NCBI GenBank assembly: GCA_000708525.1
Contig: JMRP01000008.1
Coordinates: 1-64,000 of the forward strand
Direction: 5' to 3'
DNA from: Cyanobium sp. CACIAM 14
Lineage (GTDB): Bacteria > Cyanobacteriota > Cyanobacteriia > PCC-6307 > Cyanobiaceae
DNA length: 64,000 bases
In this document: piece after piece, positions 48,676 through 58,275 of the stretch
Numbering within the stretch: position 1 is the stretch's first letter
Layout of the letters: every line of letters starts with the position of its first letter
Position numbers and translations under genes: made by a program
Notes under the pieces: generated by a model
What the model was told of the DNA's origin: nothing
The model's input: the letters and a program-made list of their open reading frames with translations, nothing else
Database searches by the model: none

Positions 48676-48681
48676 AGTATA
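48676..48681 (-). promoter_or_regulatory. Candidate -10 element of the psaA promoter
   Basis: On the minus strand the hexamer reads TATACT, five of six matches to TATAAT, with no clear -35 at the right spacing. The predicted start point near 48669 would give a psaA leader of about 190 nt. The lack of a -35 fits an activator-dependent promoter, for which the adjacent HLR1-like element is a candidate site. Confidence 0.5.
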
Positions 48682-48711
48682 GGGGTCGAAAACAAGACGA
48701 TTCGGCAGCCA

Positions 48712-48729
48712 GTTACAAAGGTTTAATCC
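48712..48729 (+). promoter_or_regulatory. HLR1-like (RpaB-binding) element upstream of psaA
   Basis: The sequence GTTACAAAGGTTTAATCC contains a perfect first half (KTTACAWW) of the HLR1 direct repeat and a degenerate second half after two bases. It lies roughly 43-60 bp upstream of the inferred psaA start point. That is where RpaB activates photosystem I genes in low light in other cyanobacteria. Confidence 0.45.
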
Positions 48730-48908
48730 CGGCGCTTCCAAGGCTGGGACTGGGGTCTGACGGCAAGTTGTGAACATCGCGACAATCAGGAAAACAGTGG
48801 GGTTCCTATAACCTTTTGCGTCATTTTCCCGCTCGATTCATCTGACCATTTCTTGGCTTCGGCCGCCGAAGCAGAATGGCGCTCACGACATGACTCGGAC
48901 GGGGGCGC

Positions 48909-50465
48909 GTGGGCGGCAGGGGTGACGGAGGGCGATCGGGCTGGCGGCGGAGAGCACGGTCTTGGCCCTGGCTCGTGGCGGCGTTCCTGGCGCTGGTGCT
49001 GGCGGGGGCCGGGCTGCTCGCCCTGACGGCCTCACCCGTCTCCGCCCTCCCCCTGCCCGGGCGATGGAACGCGCCCACGGGGGGCGACGGACGTCTCGAA
49101 ACACGCCGTTCCGGCCTGCAGGAAGTGGCTCCTCCCCTGGCGGTTCAGCAGATGCAGGACGCCCTCGACGGGCGCCGGCCACGGGTGGAGATCCTTTCAC
49201 CGGCCGATGGTGCCCTGCTGCCAGCGGGTCCCTGGTCCCTGCGCCTGCGGGTGGAGGACTGGCCTCTGGTGAATGCCGGTCCCCTGGGCCTCGGTCCCCA
49301 TCTGGTGGTGCAGCTGGATGGGGATCCCCCCCTGGCGCTGACGACCACCGCCACCACCATGCGGGCCCTGGAACCCGGCAGCCATCGGCTCACCGTCTAT
49401 GCGGCCAGGCCCTGGGGCGAGGCGGTGAAGAGCCCGGGCGCACAACGCCAGATCCGGCTGCACCGGGTCGCCGCCAACCCCCTCAGCCAACCCGCCCCAA
49501 GCAGTCCCCAGCTGATCGCCGTGAGCCCCCGGGGCCGGGCCGCCGCCAGCCCCCTGCTGCTCGACTGGCTGCTGATCGACGCCCCGCTGCAGAACCTGCG
49601 GGCCGGGGACGCCAGCTGGCGGCTGCGGGTGAGCGTCAACGGCGACAGCTTCCTGGTGGACCACCAGACGCCTCTCTGGCTCGAGGGCTGGCGCGCCGGC
49701 AGCAATGCGATCCAACTGGAGTTGCTCGATGCCATCGGCGAGCCCCTCAACCCACCCTTCAACAGCCTGGTGGGGGAAGTGACGCTCGAACCCGGAGGTG
49801 AAGGCCCCCGATGGCAGGGTGGCCGCCTCGACCCCATCGAGCTGGCCACCCTGCTGGGCGAGGAGCCGCCGCCTGTTGAACCGAGCGCCGCGCCGGAACC
49901 GGACGAGACAGCGGAGGCAGGCAGCGAGACTCAGCCGGCCGCCGGCGGGCCGGCGGCAGCGGCTACGGAATCACCGCTGGGAGAGGCGGTGGAAGAGGCA
50001 GCCGAGCCCACAGCGACGGCGGCCCCCGGGCCCCTGTCCGAGGAGGAAGCCCCTGGGGTCGCCGAGACCCCGTTGGTCGACGAATCCACTGCGGTCGATC
50101 GGGCGCCGTCCGATGCTGAAGCCGCCGTCGGAGCGGTCGCCGAGGCCCCCTCAAATGTGAAGATCCCGGCGGGGGTCGTACCCGAAGCCGCCATCACATC
50201 TCAAGGCGCCGCCGCACCGGAGACCGCGACAGAGGAGGAACCACTGCGCCCTCCCACCCTGAAGGAGGCGCCGGCCATCACCGACATGCCGGACTCCGTG
50301 GCCGCCTCGCCGACCACCTCCCCGGGCAAGCCGCCTCCGGACTCCGCTCCAACCGCTGCCGTGCGCCAGAGGCCTCCAGCGGTGGCAAAGGGCGCGGACC
50401 CACCTGGCCGTGGGGAAGGGTGGCCTGACCTGCTGGAACGGGTCCGCCGCAGGCTGGCACAATGA
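48909..50465 (+). CDS. Hypothetical membrane-anchored protein with Pro/Glu/Ala-rich tail
   Basis: The 518-residue product (GTG start) has a basic N-terminus, one strong hydrophobic helix (WPWLVAAFLALVLAGAGLL, about residues 20-40), then a region of about 270 residues with beta-sandwich-like repeats (RVEILSPADGALLPAG; LRLRVEDWPLV; LHLVVQLDGDPPL-like strands). The last 180 residues are low-complexity Pro/Glu/Ala-rich. It is probably a single-pass or secreted protein with two Ig-like domains and a disordered periplasmic tail. No enzymatic motif is visible. It sits between psaA and the cobalamin gene, and its stop overlaps the next ATG by 4 bp. I do not recognise its family. Confidence 0.7.
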   Translation: MGGRGDGGRSGWRRRARSWPWLVAAFLALVLAGAGLLALTASPVSALPLPGRWNAPTGGDGRLETRRSGLQEVAPPLAVQQMQDALDGRRPRVEILSPADGALLPAGPWSLRLRVEDWPLVNAGPLGLGPHLVVQLDGDPPLALTTTATTMRALEPGSHRLTVYAARPWGEAVKSPGAQRQIRLHRVAANPLSQPAPSSPQLIAVSPRGRAAASPLLLDWLLIDAPLQNLRAGDASWRLRVSVNGDSFLVDHQTPLWLEGWRAGSNAIQLELLDAIGEPLNPPFNSLVGEVTLEPGGEGPRWQGGRLDPIELATLLGEEPPPVEPSAAPEPDETAEAGSETQPAAGGPAAAATESPLGEAVEEAAEPTATAAPGPLSEEEAPGVAETPLVDESTAVDRAPSDAEAAVGAVAEAPSNVKIPAGVVPEAAITSQGAAAPETATEEEPLRPPTLKEAPAITDMPDSVAASPTTSPGKPPPDSAPTAAVRQRPPAVAKGADPPGRGEGWPDLLERVRRRLAQ

Positions 50466-52273
50466 ATACAGAGCTGCGCAGGATCGTGGGCCTCGGCTTC
50501 GGCCCGGCGGCCGGACCGATGCTCGAGCGCCTTCGCCGGGGTGGGCTCCTGGCCGAGGTGAAGGGTCCTGAGGAGGGCTCGGCCGACTGGCTGGCAGCGA
50601 GATGGTCGGGTGCCCGTGCGGTGGTGGCGGTGGGGGCCTGCGGCCTGGTGACGCGGCTCATCGCCCCCCTGATCGCCGACAAGGACAGCGATCCCGCCGT
50701 GGTGGTAGTGGATCCGGACGGGCGCTTCGTGGTGCCGCTGCTGGGGATCCATGGCGCCGGCGGGGATCGGCTCGGCCAGGAGATCGCCGCCCTGATCGGC
50801 GGCCAGGCCGTGCTCACCGGGGCCTCTGCCAGCGGCAGCCGGCTGCCGCTGGATGCCTTCGGACTGGCCTGGGGCTGGCGTCGGGGCAGGGGCGACTGGC
50901 GCACGCTGATGGTGGAGGAGGCCCGAAGCCCCGGCGCTCTCCACCACCAGGAGAGCGGCACCCGGCTCTGGCTGGAGCTGGAGGCCGCCGCCGCGGCCCC
51001 TGGGAGCGTTCCTGAAGCCCTGGTGATCGGACCCCGGAGCGGCGCGGGCTGCCGCTGGCACCCCCCCAGCCTCTGGCTGGGCATCGGCTGCGAGCGGAAC
51101 ACCAGCCTAGGTGTGCTGGAGCGGCTGGTGGACGAGGGGCTGGCGAGTCAGGAGCTGGCTGGCGAAGCTGTCGCCGGGCTGGCCAGCATCGATCGCAAGG
51201 GGGATGAGCCCGCCCTGCTCGCGCTCGCGGAGCGCCGCGGCTGGCCCATGCGGCTGTACGACAGTGCCACCCTCGCCGCCGTGAGCGTGCCCCATCCGTC
51301 CGAAGCGGTGGCCAGGGAGATGGGCACGCCCAGCGTGGCCGAGGCCGCCGCGCTGCAGGCGGCCTTCCAGGCGTCCTCTCCCCAGGCGGCGACCCTGACG
51401 GACACCCGGGACACGCCGCCCCGCCTGCTGCTGGGGAAGCGGATCGAACGTGCTGCCTTCGGTGAGCGGGGGGCCGCCACCCTGGCGGTGGCCCTGGCGG
51501 AGCGCCAGTGGGCACCCCAGAGGGGTCACCTGCATCTGGTGGGCAGTGGGCCGGGCCCGATCGGGCTGCTCAGCGGCGAGGCCCGCCAGGCGCTCGCCGC
51601 GGCCACGGTGTGGGTGGGCTACGGGCTCTACCTCGACCTGCTCGAGCCGCTGCGCCGTCCCGACCAACTGCGCCGCGAAGGACGCCTGACCGAAGAGCGG
51701 GCCCGCTGCGCCGAGGCCCTCGATCTGGCCCGTCAGGGCATCGACGTGGCTCTGATCTCCTCAGGGGACAGCGGCATCTACGGCATGGCGGGCCTGGCCC
51801 TGGAGCTCTGGCTGCAGCTGCCTCCCCTTGACCGCCCGGGCTTCACGGTGCATCCAGGGGTCTCGGCCCTGCAGCTCGCGGCCGCCAGGGCCGGAGCGCC
51901 GCTCATGCACGACTTCTGCACCATCAGCCTGAGCGACCGACTCACCCCCTGGGAGGTGATCGAACGCCGGCTGAGGGGCGCGGCCAGCGGCGATTTCGTG
52001 GTGGCCCTCTACAACCCCCGGTCCCTCGGCCGGCCCTGGCAGCTGGGCCGGGCGCTGGAGTTGCTGTCGGAAGACCGGCCGTCCAGCATCCCCGTGCTGC
52101 TGGCCCGTCAGCTCGGGCGGGCCGACGAATGCCTCAGCCTCCACACCCTGCACACCCTGCCCCAGGAGCAGGTGGACATGCTCAGCCTGGTGCTGGTGGG
52201 CAACAGCACCACCAAGGTGCAGGACGGCCGGATGGTGACTCCTCGCGGCTATCCGGGGTCTGCCCTGGTGTGA
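50462..52273 (+). CDS. cobJ: CbiG-CobJ fusion: cobalt-precorrin-5A hydrolase / precorrin-3B C17-methyltransferase
   Basis: The 603-residue protein has an N-terminal CbiG part with VVAVGACGLVTRLIAPLIADKDSDPAVVV (described in two halves: VVAVGACGLVTRLIAP, then IADKDSDPAVVVVD) and LLGIHGAGGDRLGQEIA. A CobE-like segment follows (LWLGIGCERNTSLGVLERLV). The C-terminal CobJ methyltransferase domain has HLHLVGSGPGPIGLLS, VALISSGDSGIYGMAGL and HPGVSALQLAAARAGAPL. Both steps are in the corrin-ring part of (pseudo)cobalamin synthesis. Fusions of this order are known in cyanobacteria. The ATG overlaps the preceding gene's stop, so translation is coupled. Confidence 0.92.
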   Translation: MNTELRRIVGLGFGPAAGPMLERLRRGGLLAEVKGPEEGSADWLAARWSGARAVVAVGACGLVTRLIAPLIADKDSDPAVVVVDPDGRFVVPLLGIHGAGGDRLGQEIAALIGGQAVLTGASASGSRLPLDAFGLAWGWRRGRGDWRTLMVEEARSPGALHHQESGTRLWLELEAAAAAPGSVPEALVIGPRSGAGCRWHPPSLWLGIGCERNTSLGVLERLVDEGLASQELAGEAVAGLASIDRKGDEPALLALAERRGWPMRLYDSATLAAVSVPHPSEAVAREMGTPSVAEAAALQAAFQASSPQAATLTDTRDTPPRLLLGKRIERAAFGERGAATLAVALAERQWAPQRGHLHLVGSGPGPIGLLSGEARQALAAATVWVGYGLYLDLLEPLRRPDQLRREGRLTEERARCAEALDLARQGIDVALISSGDSGIYGMAGLALELWLQLPPLDRPGFTVHPGVSALQLAAARAGAPLMHDFCTISLSDRLTPWEVIERRLRGAASGDFVVALYNPRSLGRPWQLGRALELLSEDRPSSIPVLLARQLGRADECLSLHTLHTLPQEQVDMLSLVLVGNSTTKVQDGRMVTPRGYPGSALV

Positions 52274-52380
52274 GGCCGTTCACCGGTAAGCAGCTCTGCC
52301 GACCGGAGCGCTGAAGCCTTCTGGCCAGGTTGGTGGTGGCTGCATGGGAGCGCCCTTATGCCAGGCCGCCGCCAGTGGAA

Positions 52381-52454
52381 TCGGGATGACAGGATTCGAA
52401 CCTGCGGCCCCTTCGTCCCGAACGAAGTGCGCTACCAAGCTGCGCCACATCCCG
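52381..52454 (-). tRNA. trnP-CGG: tRNA-Pro (anticodon CGG)
   Basis: On the minus strand the acceptor arms CGGGATG and CATCCCG pair over 7 bp. The anticodon stem CTTCG/CGAAG encloses TTCGGGA with anticodon CGG. The D arm has GCGCAGCTTGGTAGCGC and the T arm has AGGTTCGAATCCT. The discriminator is A. It is 74 nt long, without encoded CCA. Confidence 0.95.
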
Positions 52455-52545
52455 ATGGAGCAACTTTAGGGGATGGGCCGCGGCGGAGCGCCCTAAGAAG
52501 GCCGAAGGGAAGCCTCCTTACACTCCGATCAGCCCAGCGCCTCCC

Positions 52546-53442
52546 GTGACCGTCAGCGACCCCAGGCCCGCACCCGCCAAGCCCCCCTGGTTGCGGGTGA
52601 AGGCGCCCCAGCGGGAGAGGATCGGCGCGGTGGCGGATCTGCTGGTCGATCTGAAACTCAACACGGTCTGCCAGGAAGCCAGCTGCCCGAACATCGGCGA
52701 GTGCTTCGCCGGCGGCACCGCCACGTTCCTGATCATGGGGCCGGGCTGCACCCGGGCCTGCCCCTACTGCGACATCGACTTCGACCGCAGTGTGCGAACC
52801 CTGGATCCCACCGAGCCGGAGCGGCTGGGGGAGGCGGTGCGGCGCATGGGCCTGAGCCACGTGGTCATCACCTCGGTGAACCGGGACGACCTGGCCGATG
52901 GGGGGGCGAGTCAGTTCGTGGCCTGCATCGAGGCGGTTCGCCGCAACGCCCCCCTCACCACCATCGAGATCCTGCTGCCCGACCTCTGCGGCGCGTGGGA
53001 CGCCCTGGGTCTGGTGATGTCGGCAGCGCCGGACGTGCTCAACCACAACATCGAGACGGTGCCCCGCCTCTACCGGCAGGTCCGTCCCCAGGGGATCTAC
53101 ACACGGTCACTGGAGCTCCTGCGCCGTGTGCGGCAGGGCTGGCCACGGACCTACACGAAATCCGGCCTGATGGTGGGGCTGGGAGAGAGCGACGCGGAGG
53201 TGCACGCCGTGATGGCTGATCTGCGGGCCCACGCGGTGGACATCGTGACCATCGGGCAGTACCTCTCCCCTGGCCCGAAGCACCTGCCGGTGCAGCGGTT
53301 CGTGACACCGGAGACCTTCGAGGCCTACCGCCGTCATGGCGAAGAGGAACTGGGCTTCCTGCAGGTGATCAGCAGTCCCCTCACCCGCAGCAGCTACCAC
53401 GCCGGCGAGGTGCGGCGCCTGATGCGGGAGCATCCGCGCTGA
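52546..53442 (+). CDS. lipA: Lipoyl synthase
   Basis: The 298-residue protein uses a GTG start. It has the auxiliary cluster motif [13 protein letters not shown] (C-x4-C-x5-C) and the radical-SAM motif CTRACPYCD (C-x3-C-x2-C), plus [17 protein letters not shown] and [13 protein letters not shown]. The C-terminal [13 protein letters not shown] contains the RSSYHA motif whose Ser ligates the auxiliary cluster. It inserts two sulfur atoms into octanoyl groups of lipoate-dependent enzymes. It converges on the glutamate synthase gene with 16 bp between stops. Confidence 0.96.
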   Translation: MTVSDPRPAPAKPPWLRVKAPQRERIGAVADLLVDLKLNTVCQEASCPNIGECFAGGTATFLIMGPGCTRACPYCDIDFDRSVRTLDPTEPERLGEAVRRMGLSHVVITSVNRDDLADGGASQFVACIEAVRRNAPLTTIEILLPDLCGAWDALGLVMSAAPDVLNHNIETVPRLYRQVRPQGIYTRSLELLRRVRQGWPRTYTKSGLMVGLGESDAEVHAVMADLRAHAVDIVTIGQYLSPGPKHLPVQRFVTPETFEAYRRHGEEELGFLQVISSPLTRSSYHAGEVRRLMREHPR

Positions 53443-53458
53443 AAGCGGGCCCTGCGGG

Positions 53459-56400
53459 CTAGACGGCCACCTGCTCGCGCTGATCCACCAGGCCGAGGGC
53501 GGCCTTCTCGCTGGCCGGCACCAGCACCTTGAAGCGGGTCTTCCAGAAGGCCCACTCGGCCAGGATCTCGGCAGCCCGTTCACTGCCGGTGAGCATGCGG
53601 TGGGATTCGAGCAGCGGCCGCAGCAGACCTTCCTGCTCGGGGGTGGTGAGGGGGTGCAGTTCCACGGTCTCGGGGTTGAGGCGGGCCGCAAGGCCATCAG
53701 CCTCGTCCAGGACGAAGGCGACGCCACCGGTCATCCCCGCGGCCACGTTGCGGCCGGTGCTGCCCAGTACCACCACCACACCACCGGTCATGTACTCGCA
53801 GCAGTGGTCGCCGACACCCTCGACCACCGTGCGGGCACCGCTGTTGCGCACGGCGAAGCGTTCGCCCGCCCTGCCGAGGGCGAACAACTCACCGCCGGTG
53901 GCGCCATAGAGGCAGGTGTTGCCAAGGATCACCTTGGCGCCGGGATCCCGGCCGCCGCTGGGAGGCACCACGGTGATGCGACCGCCGTTGATGCCCTTGC
54001 CCACGTAGTCGTTCGCCTCGCCCACCAGACGCAGGTCCATGCCCTGCAGCACGAAGGCGCCGAAGCTCTGTCCCGCCGCGCCGCTGAAGGTGAGGGAGAA
54101 ACCACCCTGGAACCCGGAGTTGCCATGCCGCTCGGCGATTTCCCCCGCCAGGCGGGCACCCACGCTGCGGTCGGTGTTGACGATCGGCAGCTGACGCACC
54201 AGGTGGCCATGGCCATCGATCGCGGCCTGCACCTCCGGATCGGCGAGCAACCGGTCTTCCAGGACCGGACCGTTGCCATGGGCCTCGGCATCGTGCCGCA
54301 GCCAGGACCGGTCGGCGGCGGCGGGGATCGGCTCCAGCAGGGAGGAGAGATCGAGGGACCCGGTCTTGGTGAGACCGATGGCACGGGGGGCCAGCAGCTC
54401 GGTGCGGCCGATCAGGTCCTCCAACCTTGCCACCCCGAGCACGCTCAGCAGCTGGCGGACTTCCTCCGCCACGAAGTGGAAGAAGTTCACCACGTGCTCG
54501 GGCAGGCCCGTGAAGCGCTTGCGCAGGGCCTCCTTCTGGGTGGCGACCCCCACCGGGCAGTTGTTGGTATGGCAGACGCGGGCCATGATGCAGCCCTCGG
54601 CGATCATGGCGATCGAGCCGAAGCCGAACTCCTCGGCCCCCAGCAAGGCGGCGATCACCACGTCCCAGCCGCTCTTGAGGCCGCCATCGGCCCGCAGCAG
54701 CACCCGGTCCCGCAGGCCGTTCTCCAGCAGGCTGCGGTGGACCTCGGTGAGACCCAGTTCCCAGGGGCTGCCGGCGTGCTTGATCGAACTCAGGGGCGAA
54801 GCGCCGGTGCCACCGTCGTGACCGGAGATCTGGATCACATCGGCATTGGCCTTGGCCACGCCGGCGGCGATCGTGCCGATGCCGATCTCGGCCACCAGCT
54901 TCACCGACACCTTGGCGGAGGGATTGACCTGATGCAGGTCGTGGATGAGCTGAGCCAGATCCTCGATGGAATAGATGTCGTGGTGCGGGGGAGGAGAGAT
55001 CAGGGGCACACCGGCCTTGCTGTTGCGCAGCCAGGCGATGTAGGCATCGACCTTGGGCCCCGGCAGCTGACCGCCCTCTCCGGGTTTGGCTCCCTGGGCC
55101 ACCTTGATCTCCAGCTGCCGGCCGCTGCGCAGGTAGGCAGGGGTGACGCCGAACCGACCCGAGGCGATCTGCTTGATGGCGGAGCAGGCGCTGTCACCGT
55201 TGCGCAGGCCGCGCAGAGTGGGGAGGCTGGGGGAATGGCCGTCGGCGTCGACGTCTGTGAGGGGGTGGTAGCGGACCGGATCCTCACCGCCCTCGCCACA
55301 GTTGCTCTTGCCGCCGATGCGGTTCATCGCCACCGCCAGCACCTCATGGGCCTCCCGGGAGAGGGCCCCGAGGCTCATGCCGCCGGTGCAGAAGCGGCTG
55401 CAGATGCTCTCGACGCTCTCGACCTGGTCGATGGGGAGGGGCTCGGGGGCCACCCGCAGTTCCAGCAGATCCCGGAGCGAGGTCACAGGCCGGTTCTGGA
55501 GAATCGTGCGGTACGTGGAGAAATGGTCGTAGCCCGGACCCACCGCCACGGCGGCGTGCAGGGCCTTGGCCATCTCCGGGTTGTTGAGGTGGAACTCGCC
55601 GCCGGTGCGGTACTGCACGAAGCCCATGAACTCCAGCTTGGTGCGGTTGAGCTCCGGGTAGGCCTTGGCATGGAAGGCCAGGGTCTCGCTCGCCAGGTCG
55701 TGGAGACTGAGGCCGGCGACCCGGCTGGTGGTGCCGGCGAAGGCCAGGTCGATCAGATCGGCGCCGATGCCGATGGCCTCGAAGATCTGGGCGCCGTGGT
55801 AGCTGGCGAGGAGGGAGATGCCGATCTTGGAGAGGATCTTGCGCAGTCCTTCCTCGAGGGCCTTGCGCACGTTGGCCTGGGCCATCCCGGCATCGAGGAC
55901 GGGCAGCTTGCCCCGTTCGATCAGCGACTGGGTGCGGGGGTGCGCCAACCAGTGGCGCGTGGTCTCCCAGGTGAGCCACGGGCAGACCGCACTGGCGCCG
56001 TAACCGATCAGGCAGGCCAGATGGTGGGTGCTCCAGCACTGGGCGGTCTCCACCGCCAGGGAGCACTGCAGACGCAGGCCGACCCGCAGCAGGTGATGGT
56101 GGACCGCCCCCACGCCCAGAAGGGGGGGGATCGCGGCGACCCCGGCGGAGATACCGCCGTCGCAACGGTCGGAGAGCACAAGGATCTGGTCACCGCTGCG
56201 CACGGCCGCCTCCGCCTCGAAGCAGAGCCGCTGCACCGCCTGGGCCAGACCGTCAGGGCCACCGGCGACCGGCAGGAGCGTGGAGAGGGTGGCCAGCCCC
56301 ATGCCATAGGAGCCCAGGTCCTGCAGTTCGGCCTCGTTGAGCACAGGGGTGGAAAGGTGGAGCACGGCCGCACCGGAGGCGTCGGGTCGGAGGGCCGAGC

Positions 56401-58069
56401 CGCGCCTGCCCAGATGCATCTCCAGGCTCATCACCAGCTTTTCGCGCAGCGGATCGATGGGCGGATTGGTGACCTGGGCGAAACGCTGCTTGAAGTAGTC
56501 GTAGAGAAGGTGGGGCCGGGTGGACAGCACCGCAAGGGGGATGTCGTCGCCCATGCAGTAGGTGGGCTCCTTGCCCTGGCCGGCCATGTCCTCGATCACC
56601 ATGTCGAGATCCTCGGCGGTGAATCCGGAGGCCGTCTGCTGCTGCAGGAGATCCAGCCCGCCCAGCCGGCGCTCGGACTCCCAGGACCCGGGAGCGAGGC
56701 TGCGGCGATGGTCGAGCAGCCAGCCGGAGTAGGGGAGGCGCGCCGCGGTCTCCTCCTTCACGTCCCAGTTGCGCAGCAGCCTGTGCTGCTCAAGGTCCAC
56801 CGCCAGCATCTGCCCCGGGCCGAGACGGCCCTTTTCGATGATGCGGGCTTCCTCCAGTTCCACCACGCCCGTCTCCGAACCCATCACCACGTAGCCGTCG
56901 CTGGTGATGCAGTAGCGGGCCGGACGCAGTCCGTTGCGGTCGAGGGTGGCTCCCACCATGCGTCCGTCGCTGAACACCAGCAGGGCGGGTCCGTCCCAGG
57001 ATTCCTGCAGGCAGGCGCTGTATTCGTAGAAGGCCTTGATGGCCGGCCGGTCGTCGAGTTCGGGCTGGTTGCGGAAGGCCTCCGGCACCAAGGTGAGAAG
57101 ACTGTCGGTGATGGGGCGGCCGCTGCGCACCATCAGCTCGAGGGTGGCGTCCAGGTTGGCGGAATCGCTGAAGGCGGCGTTGACCAGCGGTCTGAGGTCG
57201 CGGGCGGCTTCCCCCCAGACCGCTTCGAGATGGGCCTCGGCCGCCCGGGCCCAGTTGATGTTGCCCAGCAGGGTGTTGATCTCGCCGTTGTGACCGAGCA
57301 GCCGCATCGGCTGGGCCAGGGGCCAGCGGGGCAGGGTGTTGGTGCTGAAGCGTCGGTGGTAGACGGCGAAGGGGACCGCGAAACGCTCGTCCCGGAGGTC
57401 GGCGTAGAAGGCGTCGAGCACTTCCGAGCGCACCATGCCCTTGTAGACGACGGTGCGGGCGCTGATGGAGGCGAAATAGAGATCGGAGGTGTCGGTGCCC
57501 CAGACCTCCCTCACCCGATCGACGGCACGGCGCCTCAGGCGGAACAGCAGGGACTCGAGGGCATCGACATCGGCGGTGACGCCTGGCACGGCATCGGGAG
57601 CGGCCAGCAGCCACTGCACGATCGCCGGGGCGTTCGCCCGGGCCAGCGGCCCGAGGACCTCGGGGGCCACGGGCACCTCGCGCCAGCCGAGGCTCTCGAG
57701 TCCCAGACGGGCAGCCTCCTCGTCGCAGATCCGACGCGCCAGTTCCCGCCTCTCGGGGTCGGAGGGCAGGAACAGCATCCCCAGACCCCGCACCAGCGGG
57801 GTGGAGGCGGCGGCCGCCGGCCAGACCGCTTCGAGGTAGGGCCAGGGGATGGCCGTGAGCAGGCCGGCCCCGTCGCCGGAATCGCCGTCACCACCGCAGC
57901 CGCCGCGGTGCTCCATACAGCGGAGACCGCGCAGGGCCTGCTGCAGCACCCAGTGGCTGGGGACCCCGTCGAGGTGGGCCAGGAACCCAACGCCACAGGC
58001 ATCCGTCTCCCGAAGGCCCGGGGCGGGACTGTCGCGGTGGGGCCAGGCGGGGACGGGGGAGGAGGACAT
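53459..58069 (-). CDS. glsF: Ferredoxin-dependent glutamate synthase
   Basis: From the ATG at 58069 the enzyme has 1,536 residues. After a short propeptide lies the Ntn amidotransferase nucleophile in ETDACGVGFLAHLDG (Cys becomes N-terminal after processing). The central domain and FMN domain follow (SGHDGGTGASPLSS; VLLRADGGLKSGWDVV), then the 3Fe-4S motif CIMARVCHTNNCPVG, and a C-terminal beta-helix. The stretch after RYHPLTDVDADGHSPSL is the ferredoxin-specific loop absent from NADPH enzymes. It makes glutamate from glutamine and 2-oxoglutarate with photosynthetic electrons. A longer open frame to 58255 lacks conservation. Confidence 0.97.
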   Translation of the reverse strand: MSSSPVPAWPHRDSPAPGLRETDACGVGFLAHLDGVPSHWVLQQALRGLRCMEHRGGCGGDGDSGDGAGLLTAIPWPYLEAVWPAAAASTPLVRGLGMLFLPSDPERRELARRICDEEAARLGLESLGWREVPVAPEVLGPLARANAPAIVQWLLAAPDAVPGVTADVDALESLLFRLRRRAVDRVREVWGTDTSDLYFASISARTVVYKGMVRSEVLDAFYADLRDERFAVPFAVYHRRFSTNTLPRWPLAQPMRLLGHNGEINTLLGNINWARAAEAHLEAVWGEAARDLRPLVNAAFSDSANLDATLELMVRSGRPITDSLLTLVPEAFRNQPELDDRPAIKAFYEYSACLQESWDGPALLVFSDGRMVGATLDRNGLRPARYCITSDGYVVMGSETGVVELEEARIIEKGRLGPGQMLAVDLEQHRLLRNWDVKEETAARLPYSGWLLDHRRSLAPGSWESERRLGGLDLLQQQTASGFTAEDLDMVIEDMAGQGKEPTYCMGDDIPLAVLSTRPHLLYDYFKQRFAQVTNPPIDPLREKLVMSLEMHLGRRGSALRPDASGAAVLHLSTPVLNEAELQDLGSYGMGLATLSTLLPVAGGPDGLAQAVQRLCFEAEAAVRSGDQILVLSDRCDGGISAGVAAIPPLLGVGAVHHHLLRVGLRLQCSLAVETAQCWSTHHLACLIGYGASAVCPWLTWETTRHWLAHPRTQSLIERGKLPVLDAGMAQANVRKALEEGLRKILSKIGISLLASYHGAQIFEAIGIGADLIDLAFAGTTSRVAGLSLHDLASETLAFHAKAYPELNRTKLEFMGFVQYRTGGEFHLNNPEMAKALHAAVAVGPGYDHFSTYRTILQNRPVTSLRDLLELRVAPEPLPIDQVESVESICSRFCTGGMSLGALSREAHEVLAVAMNRIGGKSNCGEGGEDPVRYHPLTDVDADGHSPSLPTLRGLRNGDSACSAIKQIASGRFGVTPAYLRSGRQLEIKVAQGAKPGEGGQLPGPKVDAYIAWLRNSKAGVPLISPPPHHDIYSIEDLAQLIHDLHQVNPSAKVSVKLVAEIGIGTIAAGVAKANADVIQISGHDGGTGASPLSSIKHAGSPWELGLTEVHRSLLENGLRDRVLLRADGGLKSGWDVVIAALLGAEEFGFGSIAMIAEGCIMARVCHTNNCPVGVATQKEALRKRFTGLPEHVVNFFHFVAEEVRQLLSVLGVARLEDLIGRTELLAPRAIGLTKTGSLDLSSLLEPIPAAADRSWLRHDAEAHGNGPVLEDRLLADPEVQAAIDGHGHLVRQLPIVNTDRSVGARLAGEIAERHGNSGFQGGFSLTFSGAAGQSFGAFVLQGMDLRLVGEANDYVGKGINGGRITVVPPSGGRDPGAKVILGNTCLYGATGGELFALGRAGERFAVRNSGARTVVEGVGDHCCEYMTGGVVVVLGSTGRNVAAGMTGGVAFVLDEADGLAARLNPETVELHPLTTPEQEGLLRPLLESHRMLTGSERAAEILAEWAFWKTRFKVLVPASEKAALGLVDQREQVAV

Positions 58070-58275
58070 GAGGCGGAATCGTGCTGCTGAAACCGAGCTG
58101 GGAAGGGACTGAGACGGGGCTGGGAGGGGCCGGCAGGGAAGATCGGCCTGGCGCTGCCATGGCGCCCGTGCAGCTGCCTTGTCCGGGACGAGGGGCGAGC
58201 CCCAGATCCTAGGGAGCGACGGCCGCCCATCATCGCCGGGACTAACTTTCTCCATTGAGCGGCAGGACCTCGTCG

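Noticed and set aside
44004-48682. Two long plus-strand open frames opposite psaB and psaA
   Set aside because: Both are shadows of psaAB codon bias, with no domain features. psaA and psaB are intact on the other strand.
53600-58090. Very long plus-strand open frame opposite the glutamate synthase gene
   Set aside because: It is antisense to a strongly conserved enzyme, has no family motifs, and is repetitive in Gln/His/Gly, as expected from reading GC-rich codons on the opposite strand.
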